This document shows, one piece after another, positions 8,398-16,072 of a stretch of 64,000 nt of DNA. The position numbers and the translations under genes were made by a program. The stretch comes from RGIG3178 sp963674495. GTDB taxonomy: Bacteria; Bacillota; Clostridia; Christensenellales; QAND01. Below the pieces are notes generated by a model that worked only from the letters and a program-made list of their open reading frames with translations, was not told the DNA's origin and made no database searches. The DNA lies in the NCBI GenBank assembly GCA_963674495.2, contig CAXXLG010000002.1, positions 186,001-250,000 of the forward strand, in the 5' to 3' direction. Within the stretch, counting starts at the first letter, position 1. The number at the start of each line of letters is the position of its first letter.

Positions 8398-9132
8398 TCA
8401 GCTTCTCATTTTCTTTTTAAATACATATACGGCAACAAAATACAGGCCCGCCGCATATCCGATCACCCATAATAAATGCGGGAGAATCAACGTATACTCG
8501 CCCTGTACAGCCGCTTCAACAGCATCCACCGCATGAGCAAACGGCAGCGCATGACATATCGCTTCGAAGGTGCCGCCGATTAATTCCAAGCTGAACCATG
8601 TACCGCTGAGCCAGGCAGCCACGTTGATGAGTATCGAACTGATGCCGCCCACCTGGCTGCCGGTGAGGCAGCTTCCCGACAACAACCCAAAACCGATGAA
8701 AAGGGCGGCGATGGGAATGAGCACAACCACGGCAAGGAGTATATTCACACTGATGGGTAGACCGAAGAGAAATGCAGCGCCAAAACAGACAGCGCTTTGT
8801 ATGACCGCAACGGGTATAAGCGGCAGGGAATACCCCATAATGTAGTCAAATGCGGTCAAAGGGGAGGCAAACAACCGCATCAAAAACGCGCTGTCCCGAT
8901 CGTTTGCGATGAGCATGCCCAAAAACAGCGGGATAAAGGATAATCCAAACACCGCCATGCCTGGGGCAAAGCTATCGATGCCGAATATATCAACGGGCAT
9001 TCCAACCATACTCTGCTGCATTATGGAAATCAGCAGGATTAGAACAACGGGAAATCCAACGCCAAAAACCATACTCAGCGGGTCGCGCAATATCTCCTTG
9101 CGGTTGCGTGATGAAAATGCCAAATACCTCAT
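8398..9132 (-). CDS. ABC-2 type transporter permease
   Basis: Integral membrane protein of 244 residues with six hydrophobic segments and the ABC-2 pattern: a cytoplasmic N-terminus (RNRKEILRDPLSMVFGVGFP), then LFASPLTAFDYIMGYSLPLIPV and a late YAAGLYFVAVYVF helix with a KKKMRS tail. It overlaps the ATPase gene by four bases (ATGA), so the two form one exporter. Families of this kind export drugs, antibiotics or lipids; the substrate cannot be told from sequence. Third gene of the AbrB-ATPase-permease operon. Confidence 0.9.
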   Translation of the reverse strand: MRYLAFSSRNRKEILRDPLSMVFGVGFPVVLILLISIMQQSMVGMPVDIFGIDSFAPGMAVFGLSFIPLFLGMLIANDRDSAFLMRLFASPLTAFDYIMGYSLPLIPVAVIQSAVCFGAAFLFGLPISVNILLAVVVLIPIAALFIGFGLLSGSCLTGSQVGGISSILINVAAWLSGTWFSLELIGGTFEAICHALPFAHAVDAVEAAVQGEYTLILPHLLWVIGYAAGLYFVAVYVFKKKMRS

Positions 9133-9860
9133 CCCGCCACCTCTTCATCCGTCAAAAATAAGAAGGCGTCCTCAAGCGTCGTCTTTCCGGTTTCGCTTTT
9201 GATCTTTTCCGCCGTGCCCTCAATGCGCATTTCTCCCCGGTTCATGATGCCGATCCGATCCGCCAAAGCCTCGGCTTCCTCAAGGTAGTGCGTGGTCAGC
9301 ACGATGGTGATTTTCCCTTTCAGGTCGCCGATAAATTTCCAAAGATCACGCCTTGCGCGAACGTCCAGCCCAATTGTAGGTTCGTCGAGAAACAAAATTT
9401 TGGGATTGGAAATCAGCGCCATCGCGATACTCAACCGGCGCTGCATACCGCCGGACAACGACTTTGCCCTGTCCTTGGCACGGTCTTTTAATCCAAATGT
9501 ATCCAGCATTTTGTGCGCTTTATCGGCCGCTTCGCGCTTATCGTTTCCATGGATCCGCGCAATCAGCTCGAGGTTTTCACGAACGGACAGCTTGGACGCA
9601 ACCGCCGTTTCCTGCGGGGATATGTTGATGATTCGTTTGACGGCGTTGGGATTTTCCACGATGCTGTTGCCCAAAAGCAGTGCGTCGCCTCGTGTCGGCG
9701 TCAGCAACCCGCACAGCATTTTGATCGTCGTCGTTTTGCCCGCCCCGTTTTGCCCGAGCAGTGCAAACAGTTCGCCCTGCCCAATGGACAGGCAAAGCGA
9801 ATCCACCGCCATGCGTTGTTTGAACTTCTTTGTCAGATCGGTAATCTCAATGGCGATCAT
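9129..9860 (-). CDS. ABC transporter ATP-binding protein
   Basis: ATPase of 243 residues pairing with the downstream permease. Walker A is GQNGAGKTT near residue 36, the signature is LSGGMQRRLSIAMALI near 138, Walker B is ILFLDEPTIGLD, and the H-loop is TTHYLEEAEALADRI. The domain matches the DrrA/CcmA-like drug or lipid export group. The start overlaps the stop of the AbrB-type regulator gene by four bases, so all three genes should be translated together. Confidence 0.93.
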   Translation of the reverse strand: MIAIEITDLTKKFKQRMAVDSLCLSIGQGELFALLGQNGAGKTTTIKMLCGLLTPTRGDALLLGNSIVENPNAVKRIINISPQETAVASKLSVRENLELIARIHGNDKREAADKAHKMLDTFGLKDRAKDRAKSLSGGMQRRLSIAMALISNPKILFLDEPTIGLDVRARRDLWKFIGDLKGKITIVLTTHYLEEAEALADRIGIMNRGEMRIEGTAEKIKSETGKTTLEDAFLFLTDEEVAG

Positions 9861-10081
9861 TCGGTTCCCTCTTCCGGCTTCTGCGCACCTAAGATCGCCT
9901 GCGCAAAGTGCATAAACGCATCGTTTTTGACAATCGCGATGCCCTGCTCCTCATCGCCAAGCAGCAACAGCGTTTGTCCCGGTTTGATGTCAAATATCTC
10001 CCGTGCCTCTTTGGGGATGACGATCTGTCCCCTCTCCCCAACCTTCGCCGTCCAAACATGTTTCCCTTTGGGTTCCTTCAT
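9857..10081 (-). CDS. AbrB/SpoVT-family transcriptional regulator
   Basis: Small protein of 74 residues. The ATG at 10081 has GGGAGG six bases upstream; an ATG two codons earlier abuts that site and is less likely. The swapped-hairpin AbrB fold is evident in WTAKVGERGQIVIPKEAREI followed by FDIKPGQTLLLLGDE. Such proteins bind DNA as dimers or tetramers. As first gene of an ABC exporter operon it probably controls that operon. The leader between the promoter and the gene contains several AT-rich partial dyads that could be its site, which is inference. Confidence 0.9.
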   Translation of the reverse strand: MKEPKGKHVWTAKVGERGQIVIPKEAREIFDIKPGQTLLLLGDEEQGIAIVKNDAFMHFAQAILGAQKPEEGTE

Positions 10082-10141
10082 CTCCATCCTCCCATTGTAT
10101 GATCTGTGTGTATAATATGTAATATATGATTTTTCATACTT

Positions 10142-10170
10142 ATTATACATCGCTTGCACATCTCCGTCAA
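10142..10170 (-). promoter_or_regulatory. Sigma-A promoter of the AbrB-ABC operon
   Basis: Minus strand: -35 TTGACG, 17-base spacer ending in TG directly before the -10, and -10 TATAAT. It lies about 60 bases upstream of the regulator start. Close to consensus. Confidence 0.8.
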
Positions 10171-10198
10171 TAAAAAACAGGCTGTGTTCAGCCTGTTT
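10171..10198 (-). terminator. Rho-independent terminator after the YvlD-like gene
   Basis: Perfect 10-base stem AAACAGGCTG / CAGCCTGTTT with a four-base loop. It is followed on the minus strand by six T residues, and it ends the upstream DUF2089-SHOCT-YvlD operon just before the next promoter. Confidence 0.88.
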
Positions 10199-10257
10199 GC
10201 GTTGGTATTCATCGCTTTCCGTATGCGCATTGGGCAAGCCGGGCACATTCCAAACCG

Positions 10258-10623
10258 CTACGCGGTATTGAGCGAAGCGCTATGCCGCATCCATCGAATC
10301 AGCGAATCTGCCGCTATGACCAGTACCGAAGCGAGCGCCATCAACCAGAATCCATGGATGCCCACCGCGCCCACAATGGCGTCGGATATCAACAGCGTCA
10401 ACATGTTGACAAACACGCTGGCAACGCCAAAGGTGATCAGATTCAGCGGCAGGGTAACCAGTGTCAGCACCGGACGCACGCTGCCGTTTGCGATGGCGAG
10501 TATCAACGCGAGCAAAAGCAATGCGGGAATCGACCCCCCCATGCCCACGAAAAACTGACTGAGCAAGGTGAACACGATAAAATACATTGCGATCCTGAGC
10601 ATAAATTTAATCATATACCTCAT
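10258..10623 (-). CDS. YvlD-like membrane protein (phage holin family 4 fold)
   Basis: Protein of 121 residues with four hydrophobic segments. The signature ALILAIANGSVRPVLTLVTL, PLNLITFG and VFVNMLTLLISD matches the PF04020 family that includes Bacillus YvlD. It is a housekeeping envelope protein despite the family name. The ATG overlaps the stop of the upstream gene (ATGA). In Bacillus the yvlABCD genes belong to an envelope-stress regulon, and here the partners (SHOCT-like and DUF2089 proteins) also fit that setting. Confidence 0.85.
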   Translation of the reverse strand: MRYMIKFMLRIAMYFIVFTLLSQFFVGMGGSIPALLLLALILAIANGSVRPVLTLVTLPLNLITFGVASVFVNMLTLLISDAIVGAVGIHGFWLMALASVLVIAADSLIRWMRHSASLNTA

Positions 10624-10892
10624 CGTAAACAAATCCTTATCTTAACTTCTTTTCCCGCTTCCACTTCCACCAGATCGAATTTACCCAGCGACACAACAGT
10701 CCATACGGTATCTGAAACCGTTTGCACGATTTTGCGCGCATCCCTGCCTTTGATGAATCTTCCGGTAAACGCCAGTATATCCTCAATTGCGTCCATACAC
10801 TCCCAGAATATCCGCAGCGGTACGATCAGCGGTACCGGCAAGCGCTTAATCCGGATGTATAGAAGCAACCAACGACTTCTTCTAGTCCACAT
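10620..10892 (-). CDS. Uncharacterised small protein in the YvlD operon
   Basis: I do not recognise this 90-residue protein. It is basic at the N-terminus (WTRRSRWLLLYIRIKRL) and has one amphipathic or weakly hydrophobic stretch (VPLIVPLRIFWECMDAIEDI). It ends in a beta-rich tail with alternating charges (FDLVEVEAGKEVKIRICLR). The ending resembles the end of the preceding SHOCT-like protein (NLVDVEAGDEGKGASVKIYV), so it may pair with or derive from that domain. It overlaps both neighbours by a few bases, which supports it being a translated operon member. Confidence 0.6.
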   Translation of the reverse strand: MWTRRSRWLLLYIRIKRLPVPLIVPLRIFWECMDAIEDILAFTGRFIKGRDARKIVQTVSDTVWTVVSLGKFDLVEVEAGKEVKIRICLR

Positions 10893-11307
10893 AGATTTTT
10901 ACGCTCGCGCCTTTTCCCTCGTCACCCGCTTCCACATCCACGAGGTTCTCGTCAATCAAACCGTCCTGGAACATGCCGATCAACTCTTCCAGATCGATTG
11001 CATCGATATCGATGCCGTTGTCCATCATTTCCGCTTTGGCGTCCTTTGGAATCAGCGCCGTCAAGCCTGCGAGCTTTTTGGCGACTTGCAGCGGAACGTT
11101 CACCCGCACCCGTGCATTGTCCTCCCCCTGGCCTTTGGTATCCACGACCACGCGTAAAATCCTGTTCTTCTTCTCCGGCGCCGCGGATTGCATCGATTTG
11201 ATTTCCGAGGGTTCGTCGCCCATGGCATCCAAAAGTTTTCGGCCTTCCTCCGCGGTGATCTTACCCTGCTCAATCATTGTAAGGATTTTCATGGATTCTT
11301 CATTCAT
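10882..11307 (-). CDS. SHOCT-like domain protein (YvlB N-terminal type)
   Basis: Protein of 141 residues. The N-terminal helix pair ESMKILTMIEQGKITAEEGR with KLLDAMG is the SHOCT-like module found at the start of YvlB-type proteins. A beta domain follows (RILRVVVDTKGQGEDNARVR, VNVPLQVAKKLAGL) and ends in a strand-rich NLVDVEAGDEGKGASVKIYVD. No signal peptide. The chosen ATG at 11307 follows AAGGGA. The same GkiTAeEa motif recurs at the C-terminus of the next gene upstream, suggesting a shared interaction. Confidence 0.8.
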   Translation of the reverse strand: MNEESMKILTMIEQGKITAEEGRKLLDAMGDEPSEIKSMQSAAPEKKNRILRVVVDTKGQGEDNARVRVNVPLQVAKKLAGLTALIPKDAKAEMMDNGIDIDAIDLEELIGMFQDGLIDENLVDVEAGDEGKGASVKIYVD

Positions 11308-11343
11308 GCTCAAACCGTCCCTTCCCTTAGGCCACGATCCGGC

Positions 11344-11736
11344 CTATTTTAGTTTTTTCAATTGCTCCGCCGCTTCCTGTGCGGTGACCTCTCCGTCTTC
11401 CAGTTGTTGAATAATCCGTTTTTGTTCTTCCTTGACCCTCCCGGCACCGGGGCTATCCGGCGCCAAGCCCAACCGCGCTATCAGCCCTTCCAGCCTGTTT
11501 CTCACCGTCGGATAGGAAATGCCCAGTTCCTTCTCCACTTCCTTAATGTTGCCGCGGCATTTGATGAAAACCAGCAAAAATGATTTGTCGGCTTGCGTAA
11601 GCGAGCAAAATTCGCATCCTTCAAAACGCCCGTTGAGCTCACTTTTGCACGTTTGGCATGTCAGCGCCGTTATTTCGTATTCGCCGCCGCATACCGGGCA
11701 TACGGAAGGTGCTTTGTATCTCTCCGTAACAACCAC
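11344..11736 (-). CDS. DUF2089-family zinc-ribbon / helix-turn-helix regulator
   Basis: Protein of 130 residues beginning with a GTG codon, because no ATG precedes the conserved region. Two zinc-ribbon Cys pairs (CPVCGGEYEITALTCQTC) and a third pair (CEFC) precede a helix-turn-helix (IKEVEKELGISYPTVRNRLE). The C-terminal SHOCT-like tail is LEDGEVTAQEAAEQLKKL. This is the DUF2089 architecture, thought to be a DNA-binding regulator, and it is first in a four-gene operon with SHOCT, unknown and YvlD-like proteins. A near-consensus promoter precedes it. Confidence 0.85.
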   Translation of the reverse strand: MVVTERYKAPSVCPVCGGEYEITALTCQTCKSELNGRFEGCEFCSLTQADKSFLLVFIKCRGNIKEVEKELGISYPTVRNRLEGLIARLGLAPDSPGAGRVKEEQKRIIQQLEDGEVTAQEAAEQLKKLK

Positions 11737-11750
11737 CTCTCTTCATCCGT

Positions 11751-11779
11751 ATAATATGCAAAAACATCAATAATGTCAA
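11751..11779 (-). promoter_or_regulatory. Sigma-A promoter of the DUF2089 operon
   Basis: Minus strand: -35 TTGACA, 17-base spacer, -10 TATTAT, ending about 15 bases before the GTG start. The transcript would have a very short leader. Confidence 0.8.
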
Positions 11780-12157
11780 TAGCAATATTAATAATTTTAA
11801 TATTTATATTTATTATATTGATTATTTATCAAATTTTCAACGTAACTCACTATATTTCGATACGATGTAATACATAAATCTTCCGTGGCATAAAAAAGGC
11901 CATACGGCACCGTATAGCCTTTTGATTTTTGGCGCTGCGTTCATTGCTGCCTTACGCATGCGTAAACCACCCACCATGAACTTATGATCTTGTGTTTTGG
12001 GCGTTAGCGCATTAAAATATGTTTGATAGAGCCTGTGGCCAACCCGCTGTTCCATGCCGCGGCAGGCCGGATCGGTGAAAACTTATTATGGACCACCGCC
12101 TCATCCTTTTTCCGCCACAGCCCGATTGAACCGACGTCCGTATCGCTTGTTCCATTC
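11780..12157. other. Intergenic region downstream of xylulokinase
   Basis: The first 100 bases are extremely AT-rich. One terminator hairpin is listed separately. I see no coding frame with a ribosome binding site or family match in the rest, although short frames exist on both strands. Confidence 0.55.
11894..11923 (-). terminator. Rho-independent terminator downstream of xylB
   Basis: Hairpin AAAAGGC-ATACGG / CCGTAT-GCCTTTT with one mismatch pair. It is followed on the minus strand by TTTTTTA. It lies about 230 bases past the xylulokinase stop, and no gene is visible in between. Confidence 0.75.
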
Positions 12158-13681
12158 CTATACTTCTTGTGCCGCTTCCATAAATTGTCCCTTAAGCGCC
12201 GGATACAGAGCGGTATACCTCCGGTATCCCTTTTGATATTGTGCAACAGCTTCTTCGTCCGGCATCAGCACATCGGCATGGTGAACGGCCGCTTCGCACG
12301 CTGCCTCTACCGATGGGTACAACCCCACGCCCACACCCGCCAACAGTGCCGCGCCCAGCGCGGGTCCCTCCGATACACGCACGGTACAAACGTTTTGATC
12401 GAACACGTCCGCCTGCATCTGCCGCCACAGCGTGCTGCGTGCCCCGCCACCGGATGCACGCACTTCCCCAATCTGCAATCCCATCTCCACGATGATGTTC
12501 ATGCAATCGTTGAGCGAATATGCCACGCCTTCCATCACCGCGCGTAGCATGTCCGCCTTGGTGTTCGCAGCGCTCAGTCCAAAGAATACGCCGCGCGCAT
12601 ACGGATCCAGATGCGGCGTCCGCTCCCCCATCAGATAGGGCAAAAACGTGATGCCGTTTGCGCCAAACGGTGCGGACTGCGCCATTTCTGTCAGAATCTC
12701 GTACACGTCCACGCCCAGTTGCAGCGCCCTTTGTTTCTCGCTTTGACAAAACGTATCCCGAAACCACCGCAGGCTTAACCCCGCTCCCTGCGTTACGCCC
12801 ATCACGTGCCAAGCGTTTGGCACGGCATGGCAAAATGTGTGCACGCGGCCTTTGAGGTCAAAAGCCATGCGGTCCGTGTGGGAAAACACCACACCGGACG
12901 TTCCGATTGTAGAGGACACCAGTCCCTGTTTTACAATGCCGTTGCCCACCGCACCCGCCGCCTGATCGCCCCCGCCGCCGACAACCGGCGTGCCCTCTAT
13001 TAGCCCGGTCACCATCGCGCCTTCGCGCGAAATATGGGCGGACACCACGACGGATTCAAACGCATCCGCCAGCAGCGATTTTTCGATGTCAAGCGCTCCC
13101 AGAACCTCGTCGCTCCAGCGTCGTTTGCCCACATCCAAAAGCTGCATGCCCGATGCATCGGATACCTCTGTGGCAAAAACGCCGGTAAGCTTATAACGGA
13201 CATAATCCTTGGGCAGCAGTATTTTTTTGCATCTGCAGTAGACATCGGGCAGATGGTCACGCACCCACAGTATCTTACTGGCGGTGAACCCCGTCAGCGC
13301 GGGATTGGCGGTGATTTCGACCAGCCGTTGTGCCCCCACCCTTTGGGTGATCTGCTCGCACTCCTTTGCCGTGCGCTGATCGCACCATATGATCGAGGGC
13401 ATCAAAACCTCGCCGTTCCCACCGATCATAACAAGACCGTGCATCTGGCCGGACAGCCCAACCCCTGCGATGTCCGCCGGATTGATGCCTTGGTCCAAAA
13501 CACCGCGGACGGCGGCACATACCGCCTCCCACCAGTCGCACGGGTTTTGTTCCGCCCAACCGGGCCGCGGGGTCAAAAGCGGATATTCCTTTGATGCGGA
13601 TGCAATCTCGTTACCGCCTTTGTCAAATACAATGGCTTTAGTCCCGGACGTGCCGATGTCAATGCCCAATAAAAAATTCAT
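12158..13681 (-). CDS. xylB: Xylulokinase (FGGY carbohydrate kinase)
   Basis: Phosphorylates D-xylulose to xylulose 5-phosphate for the pentose phosphate pathway. At 507 residues it has family length. The N-terminal phosphate loop is LLGIDIGTSGTKAIVFD; LSGQMHGLVMI is typical of xylulokinases, and the second domain carries GGGGDQAAGAVGNG, ASGGGARSTLWRQMQADVF and GPALGAALLAGVGVG. No xylose isomerase, transporter or regulator is adjacent; the neighbours are a DNA methyltransferase gene and a non-coding stretch, so the role in xylose use is from family only. Another ketose or pentitol as substrate is possible. Confidence 0.9.
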   Translation of the reverse strand: MNFLLGIDIGTSGTKAIVFDKGGNEIASASKEYPLLTPRPGWAEQNPCDWWEAVCAAVRGVLDQGINPADIAGVGLSGQMHGLVMIGGNGEVLMPSIIWCDQRTAKECEQITQRVGAQRLVEITANPALTGFTASKILWVRDHLPDVYCRCKKILLPKDYVRYKLTGVFATEVSDASGMQLLDVGKRRWSDEVLGALDIEKSLLADAFESVVVSAHISREGAMVTGLIEGTPVVGGGGDQAAGAVGNGIVKQGLVSSTIGTSGVVFSHTDRMAFDLKGRVHTFCHAVPNAWHVMGVTQGAGLSLRWFRDTFCQSEKQRALQLGVDVYEILTEMAQSAPFGANGITFLPYLMGERTPHLDPYARGVFFGLSAANTKADMLRAVMEGVAYSLNDCMNIIVEMGLQIGEVRASGGGARSTLWRQMQADVFDQNVCTVRVSEGPALGAALLAGVGVGLYPSVEAACEAAVHHADVLMPDEEAVAQYQKGYRRYTALYPALKGQFMEAAQEV

Positions 13682-13720
13682 ATTTGTCTCCCGCGTTGTA
13701 AAGCATTTAGGAAAATGCGA

Positions 13721-14680
13721 TCAAGTTTTGCCGTTTTGCCCTGCCTGCACTTTTTGTTCGCGTAGCGAGTTCCGCTCCCAGAACACGCCGTCGGTGTACC
13801 CCTGTATCAAAGTGCTTTGCTCCGCCATCTCAAGCCGTTTCTCCGCCAGCGCGCAGTATGCCGGTTCCCTTTCGATACCGATGTATTGTCGGCCCAGCTT
13901 TTTAGCCACAACGGATGTCGTGCCCGATCCCAAAAAGGGATCCAGCACAACGCCGCCAATGCTCGAGCTTGCCAACACCAGTTTGGCAATCAGCTTTTCG
14001 GGTTTTTGCACGGGATGGTCGGTGTTTTCCGGCATGGACCAATAGGGTATGGATACGTCGTCCCAAAAATTCGAAGGATACGTGTCGCGAAAATTACCAT
14101 GCTTTGTTTCCTGCCAGTCCTTGGGTTTGCCATCTTTGCGATAGGGTGCAATCACCCTGCGCCGCTGCTTGACCGCGTCGACGTTGAACGTATATTCCTT
14201 GGATACCGTCGCGAACCAAATATCCTCCATCGAGTTTTTCCAGTTGCTTTTGGCCCCCCGCCCCTTTTCCCGCTGCCACGTGATCCGGTTTCGCACAATG
14301 AAATATTCACTCAAAACACGCCCAACGATCAGGCTTGTTTCCCAATCACAGCATACGTAAATGGACGCCGTGTCCTTCAATGTATGCAAAGCGCTTTTTA
14401 CCCACCGCCGGGTATACGCCTCGTAATTGTCCGAAGTCATTTTATGAAATTTGCTGGTGCCGTAGGTTTTCAACAGATTGTACGGCGGATCAACGATCAG
14501 AAGATCGACAATCCCGTCCGGCAGCTTGTCCAATACCGAAAACGCATCGGCACAGACCGTCGTGTTCAAAGGGCATTGGCTCACATCCACATCTGTAACG
14601 CACTTTGACAGTACCCTTTCGTATTCCTGTTGCGAAAGGAAGATGGTCCGGTTTCGCTTGGCCCGTATTTTATCCTTCAT
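13721..14680 (-). CDS. Solitary site-specific DNA methyltransferase (beta-class N6-adenine or N4-cytosine)
   Basis: Protein of 319 residues. The catalytic motif IV DPPY (LLIVDPPYNLLKTYG, near residue 65) precedes the SAM-binding motif I FLGSGTT (VLDPFLGSGTTSVVAKKLG, near 250), which is the beta-class order. QKPEKLIAKLVLASS lies just upstream of motif I. DPPY favours N6-adenine, but N4-cytosine cannot be ruled out. No restriction endonuclease or specificity gene lies within several kilobases, so it looks like an orphan enzyme. Whether it is a host epigenetic enzyme or a restriction-modification relic is not clear from sequence. Confidence 0.88.
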   Translation of the reverse strand: MKDKIRAKRNRTIFLSQQEYERVLSKCVTDVDVSQCPLNTTVCADAFSVLDKLPDGIVDLLIVDPPYNLLKTYGTSKFHKMTSDNYEAYTRRWVKSALHTLKDTASIYVCCDWETSLIVGRVLSEYFIVRNRITWQREKGRGAKSNWKNSMEDIWFATVSKEYTFNVDAVKQRRRVIAPYRKDGKPKDWQETKHGNFRDTYPSNFWDDVSIPYWSMPENTDHPVQKPEKLIAKLVLASSSIGGVVLDPFLGSGTTSVVAKKLGRQYIGIEREPAYCALAEKRLEMAEQSTLIQGYTDGVFWERNSLREQKVQAGQNGKT

Positions 14681-14770
14681 TGAAAAACCTCCGGCAACAT
14701 TATTTCACATTTACCCCCAGCGGGCAAGAGCGGCGCGATCAGGCCGCTCCGATGGAAAAATCCGCGCATA

Positions 14771-14800
14771 AAAAAAGTCCCGATTTCTCGGGACTTTTTT
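14771..14800. terminator. Rho-independent terminator after gapA
   Basis: Stem AAAAAAGTCCCGA / TCGGGACTTTTTT with a four-base loop. It is symmetric enough to work both ways and lies 11 bases past the GAPDH stop. Confidence 0.92.
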
Positions 14801-14811
14801 ATTGGCTTGGC

Positions 14812-15822
14812 TTACTGTGCGTCGACCTTGTTCATGTAAATGATCAGATCGCAGATCTTGTTGCTATAGCCCCACTCGTTGTCATACCAGGAGACGAGCT
14901 TGACAAAGTTCTTGTTCAGCGCGATGCCAGCCTTGGCATCGAAAATGGATGTGCGCGGATCACCGATGAAATCGCTGGATACAACCTCATCTTCGGTGTA
15001 ACCGACAATGCCCTTCATGGGGCCTTCGGCTGCGGCTTTCATCGCGGCGCAGATCTCCTCGTACGTGGTCTCTTTCTCGATCCGGCAGGTGAGGTCAACC
15101 ACGGACACGTCCGCCGTGGGCACGCGAAATGCCATGCCGGTCAGCTTGCCGTTCATTTCGGGAATGACCACGCCCACTGCCTTGGCTGCACCGGTCGAGG
15201 CGGGGATGATGTTGTAAGAAGCCGCACGTCCGCCACGCCAATCCTTCTTGCTGGGGCCGTCCGCGGTCTTCTGTGTTGCCGTCATGGCGTGCACGGTTGT
15301 CATCAAGCCTTCGACGATGCCGAAGTTGTCCTGGATGACCTTAACCAACGGCGCTAGGCAGTTGGTGGTGCAGCTCGCATTGGATACCACGTTCATATCC
15401 TTGGTGTACTCGTCGTTGTTCACGCCCATGACAAACATGGGTGTGTCGCTGGTGGGTGCGGAAACGATGACCTTTTTCGCGCCGCCGGCAAGATGCGCGG
15501 AAGCCTTTTCCATGGTCCTGAACACGCCGGTGGATTCGATGATATACTCGGCGCCGCAGCTGCTCCACGGAATCTCCTTGGGATCCATACTCTGATATAT
15601 GGCGATTTCCTTGCCATTGACAACAAGCTTGCCGTCCTTCTCAGAGACTTCGCCATCGAACCTGCCGTGTACGGAGTCATACTTGAGCATGTAAACCATG
15701 TACTCGGGATCGATAAACGGATCGTTGATGCCTACCACTTCGAGTTCGGGTTTTCCAATCGAGGCGCGAAACGCCAGGCGGCCAATACGACCGAAACCAT
15801 TGATACCTACTTTAATTGCCAT
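14812..15822 (-). CDS. gapA: Glyceraldehyde-3-phosphate dehydrogenase, type I
   Basis: Glycolytic enzyme converting glyceraldehyde 3-phosphate, NAD and phosphate to 1,3-bisphosphoglycerate. It has 336 residues, the usual length. The NAD fold starts IKVGINGFGRIGRLAFRA, the catalytic Cys is in SNASCTTNCLAPL, and the partner His is in TTVHAMTATQ. Substrate-binding PSKKDWRGGRAA and the C-terminal WYDNEWGYSNKI are intact. The ATG has AGGAGG. It is a single-gene unit: 250 bases of non-coding sequence upstream and a strong terminator downstream. No CggR regulator or phosphoglycerate kinase gene is adjacent, unlike many Bacillota. Confidence 0.97.
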   Translation of the reverse strand: MAIKVGINGFGRIGRLAFRASIGKPELEVVGINDPFIDPEYMVYMLKYDSVHGRFDGEVSEKDGKLVVNGKEIAIYQSMDPKEIPWSSCGAEYIIESTGVFRTMEKASAHLAGGAKKVIVSAPTSDTPMFVMGVNNDEYTKDMNVVSNASCTTNCLAPLVKVIQDNFGIVEGLMTTVHAMTATQKTADGPSKKDWRGGRAASYNIIPASTGAAKAVGVVIPEMNGKLTGMAFRVPTADVSVVDLTCRIEKETTYEEICAAMKAAAEGPMKGIVGYTEDEVVSSDFIGDPRTSIFDAKAGIALNKNFVKLVSWYDNEWGYSNKICDLIIYMNKVDAQ

Positions 15823-16072
15823 ACTATTACCCTCCTTGGTATTTTTGTAAAAATTAAAAACTTGTTTATCAGAATTATATTACCAAAATATTCACAAGAC
15901 CGCAAGCATCGCACCTGGCCGCACGCACATTTTTTCCCGGCATTCCCCATTGTTAGGCCGCGTCGCTTTACCTCGCTTGACCGCAACCACCAGCGCCACG
16001 CGTAAATGATGGTCTGAGGATGGACAATCGCAAGGGTCGGTGCGCCCAAAGCAACGACGTACGCCCCACAAT

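Noticed and set aside
11837..12055. Small minus-strand frame between DUF2089 and xylB
   Set aside because: No ribosome binding site or recognisable sequence, and a terminator hairpin lies inside it.
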